Shown here: in pieces, positions 14,808 to 16,046 of the stretch
Position numbering within the stretch: position 1 is the first letter of the stretch
How the letters are laid out: the number at the start of each line of letters is the position of its first letter
NCBI GenBank assembly: GCA_015486505.1
Contig: WFRP01000013.1
Location: forward strand, 1-16,046
DNA: 16,046 nucleotides
From: Pseudomonadota bacterium
GTDB lineage: Bacteria > Desulfobacterota > Anaeroferrophillalia > Anaeroferrophillales > Tharpellaceae
Reading direction: 5' to 3'
Position numbers and translations under genes: made by a program
Notes under the pieces: model-generated
The model's database searches: none
What the model saw: the letters and a program-made list of their open reading frames with translations, nothing else
Told to the model about the DNA's origin: nothing

Positions 14808-16046
14808 TTATTCGGCAAAGCGCTCGCGTAAAATCCGGTGCAGGATTTTGCCGGTACCGGTGCGCGGCATCTCATCCGCGGCAATGAAAAATATCTTTTT
14901 CGGACATTTATAAGGTGCCAGCTGCGCTCGGCAGTAATCGATTACATCTTTTTCTGCCAAATTATGACCATCCTTTAGGATAATCACCGCGCTCACCTCT
15001 TCGCCCCATTTTTCATGCGGCAGGCCGACGACGGCGACATCGAAGATATCGTCATGCGCGGCCAGCACATTTTCGACCTCGGAAGGATAAACATTCTCAC
15101 CGCCGGTGATAATCATATTCTTTTTCCGGTCGACGAGATAGTAGTAGCCCTCATCGTCGCGCCGGGCCATATCGCCGGCGGAAAAATACTCACCCTGAAA
15201 GGATTCGGCGGTAACTTCCGGCAATTTATAATAGTGGTCAAAAAGCATCGGCCCGCGGGAGTAAAGTTCGCCGACTGCGCCGGGAGCGACTTCGTTGCCG
15301 TTCTCATCAAGAATTTTAATCAGATCGGTACCTGAAGACTCTTTGCCGATAGAGCCCGGTTTGCGCATCTGGTCTTCCGGCATCAGGGTCGTCACAATTC
15401 CGGCTTCGGTTGAACCGTAACCTTCATAGAGTTTAACCCCGGGAATCAGTTTCATAATCGCTTCTTTGTGCTCTTTCCGGGCCGGGGCCGAAGAACAGAG
15501 CAATTTAACAATCGAAGAGAGATCAAAAGAGTCCAAGGTCTCCTGATCAAGGCTGAAAATGAGATTATAGTGGGTCGGGATCAGCGACAGGAAGGTGATT
15601 TTCTCCTGCTCGATAATCTTTAAAATCTTCTCCGGCCGGAAAGCCCGGGCCGGTTGAATAAAATTACCACCGCCGAAATAGGTCGCGGCAAAGGAGAAGA
15701 AAGTGGTGTTAACATGACAGAGCGGCATACAGGTTAAAATCATATCCCGATAACTGAAACAGAAATCAGCCCCGTTGATAAGATAGAAGGCGATATAGGA
15801 CTCGTGTGAACGAACCACGCCTTTCGGCCGACCGGTGGTTCCGGAGGTATAAAGCAATATCCAGGGATCGGCGGGTGCCACCGTAACTTCCGGCTCATTT
15901 TCAGCCGCCCCGGCGAGCAGTGCTTCATACTCATAAAACCCGGCCGCTGATTCACCGACAACCACGAAATCGTTAACAACTGTAAGTTTAGCCTTAATTT
16001 CATTAACCATCGGCACAAACTCATTGTCAACTATCATCACCTTGGC
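14808..16046 (-). CDS. AMP-forming acyl-CoA synthetase/ligase (5' end outside window)
   Basis: The C-terminal 412 residues of an acyl-adenylate-forming CoA ligase; the frame runs open through the right edge, so roughly the first 100 residues are missing. The P-loop LLYTSGTTGRPKG, the A5 motif YGSTEAG, the A7 segment GDMARRDDEGYYYLVDRKKNMI, the hinge and 'GGENVYPSEVEN', and the catalytic lysine in PRTGTGKILHR are all present. It activates a carboxylic acid with ATP to an acyl-AMP and then to a CoA thioester. The substrate cannot be read by eye; the ior neighbourhood suggests an aryl- or branched-chain acid. The reductase-like gene follows after 22 bases, so the two are probably one operon. Confidence 0.9.
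   Translation of the reverse strand, partial: AKVMIVDNEFVPMVNEIKAKLTVVNDFVVVGESAAGFYEYEALLAGAAENEPEVTVAPADPWILLYTSGTTGRPKGVVRSHESYIAFYLINGADFCFSYRDMILTCMPLCHVNTTFFSFAATYFGGGNFIQPARAFRPEKILKIIEQEKITFLSLIPTHYNLIFSLDQETLDSFDLSSIVKLLCSSAPARKEHKEAIMKLIPGVKLYEGYGSTEAGIVTTLMPEDQMRKPGSIGKESSGTDLIKILDENGNEVAPGAVGELYSRGPMLFDHYYKLPEVTAESFQGEYFSAGDMARRDDEGYYYLVDRKKNMIITGGENVYPSEVENVLAAHDDIFDVAVVGLPHEKWGEEVSAVIILKDGHNLAEKDVIDYCRAQLAPYKCPKKIFFIAADEMPRTGTGKILHRILRERFAE

Noticed and set aside
14261..14887. 208-codon frame on the plus strand opposite the reductase-like gene
   Set aside because: The opposite strand encodes a clear Rossmann-fold protein; the plus frame has no recognisable domain and is an antisense shadow.

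Overview
The window looks like chromosomal DNA from an anaerobic bacterium of the former Deltaproteobacteria (Desulfobacterota or a relative). This is inferred from gene content: a futalosine-pathway menaquinone gene (mqnA), a PcnB-type poly(A) polymerase, a sigma-54 two-component pair, an FmdE-like zinc-ribbon protein, and a ferredoxin-dependent indolepyruvate oxidoreductase beside CoA-linked degradation genes. The exact lineage cannot be fixed by eye. Base composition is moderate in GC, with AT-rich intergenic pockets.

Layout. 1-326 is a head-to-tail array of a structured repeat. 531-2689 is a + strand pair, pcnB-mqnA, with overlapping stop and start codons. 2744-3920 looks like an accessory pocket between a single inverted repeat copy and a tRNA gene; it holds an orphan membrane-protein gene whose 3' end lies inside the repeat, a possible IS remnant and AT-rich DNA. 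tRNA-Pro(TGG) and its terminator follow on the minus strand (3867-3997). 4088-8292 (minus) reads FmdE-like protein, GAF/PAS histidine kinase, sigma-54 response regulator. 8488-9635 (+) is a solitary DUF4143-type AAA+ ATPase with a near-consensus promoter placed so that its mRNA should be almost leaderless. Another repeat copy (9650-9776) and a strong terminator follow. 9901-16046 (minus, transcribed from the right edge inward) reads acyl-CoA ligase (N-terminus outside the window), ketopantoate-reductase-like protein, thiolase, iorA, iorB.

How genes may work together. IorAB oxidises aryl-pyruvates to aryl-acetyl-CoA and reduces ferredoxin. With the CoA ligase, thiolase and reductase in the same direction it suggests a catabolic cluster for aromatic amino acids or related acids; the order of reactions is inference. 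The FmdE-like protein, kinase and regulator are co-directional and may form one regulatory unit; the signal is unknown.

The most unusual signal is the repeat family. Each unit is bounded by CTAA and holds two small GC-rich hairpins followed by a 59-72 nt long hairpin. Base changes between copies preserve the pairing. It occurs as a tandem array, an inverted copy and a diverged copy. I know of no named family that matches, but no database could be searched.
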